Shown here piece after piece: positions 61,130 through 64,000 of a stretch of DNA of 64,000 bases; positions within the stretch are counted from its first letter, which is position 1, and each line of letters starts with the position of its first letter. This DNA comes from CAMBDS01 sp964355675 (lineage in GTDB: Bacteria > Electryoneota > AABM5-125-24 > Hatepunaeales > Hatepunaeaceae). Location of the stretch: assembly GCA_964355675.1 (NCBI GenBank), contig CAYHEC010000002.1:124001-188000 (forward strand). Direction: 5' to 3'. The position numbers and the translations under genes were made by a program. The notes below the pieces were generated by a model that saw nothing but the letters and a program-made list of their open reading frames with translations, made no database searches and was not told the origin of the DNA.

Positions 61130-61223
61130 TGTCATGTGTCTCACGTGACAGATTCTCATAGTGCTGTCACGTGTCTCACGTGGCAGATTCTCGTTGTGCT
61201 GTCATGTGCCCACATGTGACAGC
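61130..61223. repeat. 35-bp tandem repeat with CACGTG palindromes, about 2.7 units
   Basis: Copies of the form TGTCAYGTGTCTCACGTG start at 61130, 61165 and 61200 and differ by a few bases. The array fills the space between the acyl-CoA dehydrogenase and alcohol dehydrogenase genes. Each unit can fold as a hairpin. Confidence 0.85.
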
Positions 61224-61265
61224 TACAATTATAACTTCGTGTCTTCGTGACTTCGTGTTTTACTA

Positions 61266-62300
61266 TTACGGCACTATCACTGACCGTAATACTCCTTTAG
61301 CGCCACTGCGGAGAAGATCAAAAGCGTCATTGATGTTATCGAGCGAAAACTGTGCCGTCACCAATTCCTTTATCTTGATCCGTCCCGTGCGCGCCATCTC
61401 AATGATGCGCGGATAATCGACCGGCCTGCATCCCAACGAACCGATTATTCCCTGCTCGTAAAACATAATCTTAGATGCGGGCAATTCAACCGAGTGATTG
61501 GTGTAACCAACGACAACACAGAGCCCACCTTTTCGGATCGTCGAAAATGCCGCCTGAATGGTCTCAGGCTTGCCGATTGCCTCGAACGCGACATCGACGC
61601 CATCACCGATCAACTTGCGGACAACTTTATCAAACCGCCCTTTCTCAACTTCAGCCGGGTTAATGGTGTGCTCAGCGCCAAGTTTTTTCGCCATTTCAAG
61701 CTTATCTGGCGCGGCGTCGATGGCTATCACCGACGCCCCGACTGCCGTGGCGATTTGCACCAGATTTATCCCTACGCCTCCACAGCCGAAAACTGCCACC
61801 CAATCGCCCGCCTTCACCTGCCCCCGGTTGACGACAGCATGGTACGGTGTCGAAACGGCGTCAGCGATGATCGATCCCTCGATCAGCGGCACTCCATCAG
61901 GCATCCTTAAGGCATCTTTGGCGGGAGCGAGAACGTATTCGGCATAGGCTCCATCGACATGATTGCCGAACATCTTCATCGAATCGCAGATGTTCTCGCG
62001 GCCTTCTCGGCAGTTCCGGCAATATCCACACGAAAGCACAGCCGGAAGGAGAACCTTATCCCCTTCCTTCCAGTTAACTACCCCTTCGCCAAAAGACGCC
62101 ACTGTACCCGATGCCTCATGGCCGAGAATCATCGGCGGTTGCTTGAATGTAGGGATTCCGTGATCGATGTAATGGAGATCGGTGTGGCATACGCCACATG
62201 CCGCGACTTTGACCAGAATCTCGCCTGTTCCAGGAGTAGGGGTTGGGACTTCTTCGACCTTTAATGGTTGATTAGGACCGTAAAAAATTGCCGCCTTCAT
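61266..62300 (-). CDS. Zinc-dependent alcohol dehydrogenase (MDR family)
   Basis: The 344-residue enzyme has the catalytic zinc ligands in ACGVCHTDLHYID and MILGHEASG, the structural zinc CGYCRNCREGRENIC, and the NAD-binding VAVFGCGGVGINLVQIA. It oxidises a secondary or primary alcohol with NAD(P). Its neighbours would fit 6-hydroxycyclohex-1-ene-1-carboxyl-CoA dehydrogenase (Had), also of this family, but a general alcohol dehydrogenase is equally possible. Confidence 0.93.
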   Translation of the reverse strand: MKAAIFYGPNQPLKVEEVPTPTPGTGEILVKVAACGVCHTDLHYIDHGIPTFKQPPMILGHEASGTVASFGEGVVNWKEGDKVLLPAVLSCGYCRNCREGRENICDSMKMFGNHVDGAYAEYVLAPAKDALRMPDGVPLIEGSIIADAVSTPYHAVVNRGQVKAGDWVAVFGCGGVGINLVQIATAVGASVIAIDAAPDKLEMAKKLGAEHTINPAEVEKGRFDKVVRKLIGDGVDVAFEAIGKPETIQAAFSTIRKGGLCVVVGYTNHSVELPASKIMFYEQGIIGSLGCRPVDYPRIIEMARTGRIKIKELVTAQFSLDNINDAFDLLRSGAKGVLRSVIVP

Positions 62301-62360
62301 TGTGAGGAACTCCTCTCAAATCTCGTTTATTATTCGAATGTTATTTCTATTCGCGGCGTA

Positions 62361-62380
62361 GTCACATGAGGGCATGTGAC
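62361..62380. repeat. GTCACATG/CATGTGAC palindrome
   Basis: The eight-base arms are perfect around AGGG. It is related to the elements at 15930 and 61130. Confidence 0.6.
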
Positions 62381-62391
62381 TGCACCAAAAA

Positions 62392-62625
62392 CTATTCATC
62401 CACCTTCCGGGTGTAAACCGTCATTGTTTCGCCGATTGGACCTCCAAAACAGGACGTGCAACAGCCTTCGCAATTGGTCGTTTCAAATGATTTGACCAGT
62501 ACTTCAAATCCAATCTCACGGTACATATCCACGACCTCGCTGAGACGGGGTTCTGAGCCAATGAATCGCGCCTCCCATCCCTCAAGGTGTGGGGCTTGTG
62601 GAGCTGATAGATCAGTTGTGCTCAA
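62392..62625 (-). CDS. Small cysteine-rich protein of unknown function (77 aa)
   Basis: It starts at TTG behind an excellent ribosome site (GGAGGG, five bases upstream) and overlaps the end of the GNAT gene by 14 bases. Four cysteines cluster in NCEGCCTSCF (Cys52, Cys55, Cys56, Cys59), which could bind iron-sulfur or zinc. The rest has no known motif. It is probably a small partner of its neighbours. Confidence 0.7.
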   Translation of the reverse strand: MSTTDLSAPQAPHLEGWEARFIGSEPRLSEVVDMYREIGFEVLVKSFETTNCEGCCTSCFGGPIGETMTVYTRKVDE

Positions 62626-63103
62626 ATATTCCCTCCGTTTCCAGTTTTCGTTCCAAGGCTACCAATCTAACCGGGTTAAAGTTATTTGCCTCGAAGAAGG
62701 CGATTACATCCGGCCAGTCCTGCGATACGAGAGTGGTCATAATCTCGACGCCTGCTTTTGCCGAAACCGAGCAGTATTCCTCTAATAACACCTTGCCGAT
62801 TCCGCCGCGTTTGAACTCAGGATCGACGCCTAACGTATCGACGGAGGCGACGGGTTGCGAGATGCCATACTCACCAGTGTTGACCTCACCTAAAATAAAG
62901 CCAACAAGACGACCTTTGTACTCCGCGGCAAGACCGAGAAGAATGGGAGCGTCTTCACCGAACATCCGGCGAAACTTTCGTTCAAAGTACGGATCGCGTC
63001 GATAGCCTGTCATCAAGCTGTCGATCACGGTTACTCGTTCTCTGTCCTCGCGGCGTATATTGCGAATCACGAGTTTGCGTAAAATGTCTTTTTTTTCGCT
63101 CAT
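62612..63103 (-). CDS. GNAT-family N-acetyltransferase
   Basis: The 163-residue protein has a GNAT acetyl-CoA site VDTLGVDPEFKRGGIGKVLLEEYCS and the terminal ANNFNPVRLVALERKL. The substrate is unknown. It may modify a protein or small molecule of the surrounding catabolic cluster. Confidence 0.9.
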   Translation of the reverse strand: MSEKKDILRKLVIRNIRREDRERVTVIDSLMTGYRRDPYFERKFRRMFGEDAPILLGLAAEYKGRLVGFILGEVNTGEYGISQPVASVDTLGVDPEFKRGGIGKVLLEEYCSVSAKAGVEIMTTLVSQDWPDVIAFFEANNFNPVRLVALERKLETEGIFEHN

Positions 63104-63206
63104 TCTTATGCCTGAAAAGTGTCCGGTCGCCGCACCTGACGCCTAAAAACCTTAAATCGAGTATCACTGCCGACCGCGGCGGGGCGGCAATAGGATTGCT
63201 TCCGGT

Positions 63207-64000
63207 TTAAAACAGATCGTCCAAATCACCGGCCCCGGGCATTTCGCCAAATGCCTGCAGGTGAGCCTGAATCAACTCAGACTCTCGTTTGGTGAACATC
63301 GGATCTGCTTCCCAGTGACAATACTCAGCGGTCACGCCTTCGAGTATTAATTCGCTGAAGGCTCCGCGCATGTCCGCCACACCAGAGATCCGTATTGTCT
63401 TTTTTTGCTCGTCAGCAAGGATTATAACCCCCTCGATCATTGGAATTTTTTCAAGCAGATCTACGCCAAACTTGTACCAAGGATCAGGTGGTAATACCGG
63501 GGGAGTAATTTTGGTACGCAGATGACAGCGCAGACAACGGCGTGCTTCGCTTAACGCCTCTTCCGGCGTCATCGTCGGAACGAAAGGCGACATCGAATGA
63601 ACTCTGACCGCCGGATCGACCAAAGTGAGTTCGACGCGTTTTCGATGGTGAAATTCATCGTCTTTGCCAATGAACGGCTTGCTTGCTCTCGGCTGAGTAG
63701 TTGGAAGTTTTCCAGTCCCGCCGAGGAACTTATCCACCTGAAGAGCAACTTTGCGACCATCTGCCATTGCTTCGACTATGGAAGTCGCGCCTTTAATAAT
63801 ATCTCCGGCAAAAAAGACATCAGGCGAGTTTTTTAGTTGGTCGAGATCGATCCCACGCTTCTGGCCAATTGCCGCGATAACCCATTCTGACTGGAGATCC
63901 CATGTCACGTCAGCGTCATATTTCGGATTGAATTTCCCTTGGGAATCGAAGACCGAAAGACATTTTTTCAAGGTGACTGTGACACTCGCATCCGGGGCTG
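63207..64000 (-). CDS. GltD-like FAD/NAD(P)-binding oxidoreductase with C-terminal extension (5' partial)
   Basis: The minus-strand frame is open to the window edge, so the gene starts further upstream. It has WVIAAIGQKRG, DVFFAGDIIKGATSIVEAMADGRKVA and EALSEARRCLRCHLRTK, as in the glutamate-synthase small subunit and related ferredoxin:NADP-type flavoproteins. The last 90 residues are an extension not found in GltD. Such subunits transfer electrons between ferredoxin or Fe-S partners and NAD(P); KorC of 2-oxoglutarate:NADP oxidoreductase in Azoarcus is a precedent as I recall it. Confidence 0.85.
   Translation of the reverse strand, partial: APDASVTVTLKKCLSVFDSQGKFNPKYDADVTWDLQSEWVIAAIGQKRGIDLDQLKNSPDVFFAGDIIKGATSIVEAMADGRKVALQVDKFLGGTGKLPTTQPRASKPFIGKDDEFHHRKRVELTLVDPAVRVHSMSPFVPTMTPEEALSEARRCLRCHLRTKITPPVLPPDPWYKFGVDLLEKIPMIEGVIILADEQKKTIRISGVADMRGAFSELILEGVTAEYCHWEADPMFTKRESELIQAHLQAFGEMPGAGDLDDLF

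Overview
The window looks like chromosome from an uncultured bacterium of the FCB superphylum (Fibrobacteres-Chlorobi-Bacteroidetes and related candidate phyla). This is an inference. It rests on three very large secreted proteins ending in a T9SS-like sorting tail (AFPNPFNS/AYPNPFNS followed by LPSGxYxVK), two gingipain-like C25 proteins, an outer-membrane vitamin B12 receptor next to a surface propeller lipoprotein, a DUF2480-type protein in an Fe-S operon and a chlamydial-type CADD protein. I cannot name the phylum. Base composition looks roughly balanced; I did not compute it. Intergenic spaces are littered with short GC-rich perfect palindromes that fall into a few sequence families, and several are used in tandem.

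Layout. 1-1917: end of a CHASE2 adenylate/guanylate cyclase. 2066-5787: cobalamin riboswitch, TonB receptor and beta-propeller lipoprotein, a vitamin B12 capture locus. 6058-6973: small lipoprotein and PH-like membrane protein. 8725-7120 (minus): A-type Fe-S carrier, bacilliredoxin, unknown protein and DUF2480 protein in one tight operon. 8932-12621: coaD-pta, FmdB-type zinc ribbon and two small unknown genes. 15748-12836 (minus): secreted protein with about twelve GDDxY-type repeats and HEAT-like repeats. 19418-16034 (minus): a three-gene membrane redox complex (NarI-like cytochrome b, 16-Cys ferredoxin, and an NrfD/HybB protein fused to a heptaheme cytochrome) behind a good sigma-54 promoter with paired operator dyads. 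19823-22699: tsaB, a Cys/Met-metabolism PLP enzyme and a NYN nuclease-like protein. 23091-31194: mfd and three parvulin-type chaperones ending in surA. 31470-36554 and 45093-39158: large secreted C25-like and BNR proteins, separated by an ECF sigma/anti-sigma pair.

45421-48618: a small heat-shock protein under a second sigma-54 promoter, then clpB. 48710-49381: CADD-like diiron protein that keeps the residues known for self-sacrificing p-aminobenzoate synthesis. 49478-49880: tRNA-Ala(CGC) and the long form of SRP RNA. 49940-52242: hexamer repeat, dnaX, a 56-bp tandem repeat and ybaB. 63103-52340 (minus): GNAT protein, small Cys-rich protein, Zn alcohol dehydrogenase, acyl-CoA dehydrogenase, a two-subunit 2-oxoacid:ferredoxin oxidoreductase, MobA-like and XdhC-like maturation factors, and the three subunits of a molybdenum hydroxylase resembling 4-hydroxybenzoyl-CoA reductase. 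A partial GltD-like flavoprotein lies upstream and runs off the window. The gene mix recalls anaerobic aromatic-acid catabolism (hcr, had, korAB and the GltD-like KorC), but no ring-reductase gene is visible.

The genes suggest an anaerobic or facultative heterotroph with multiheme electron transfer, ferredoxin-linked oxidation of 2-oxoacids, a protein-secreting double-membrane envelope with heavy periplasmic chaperone use, and sigma-54 control of both envelope redox and proteostasis genes.
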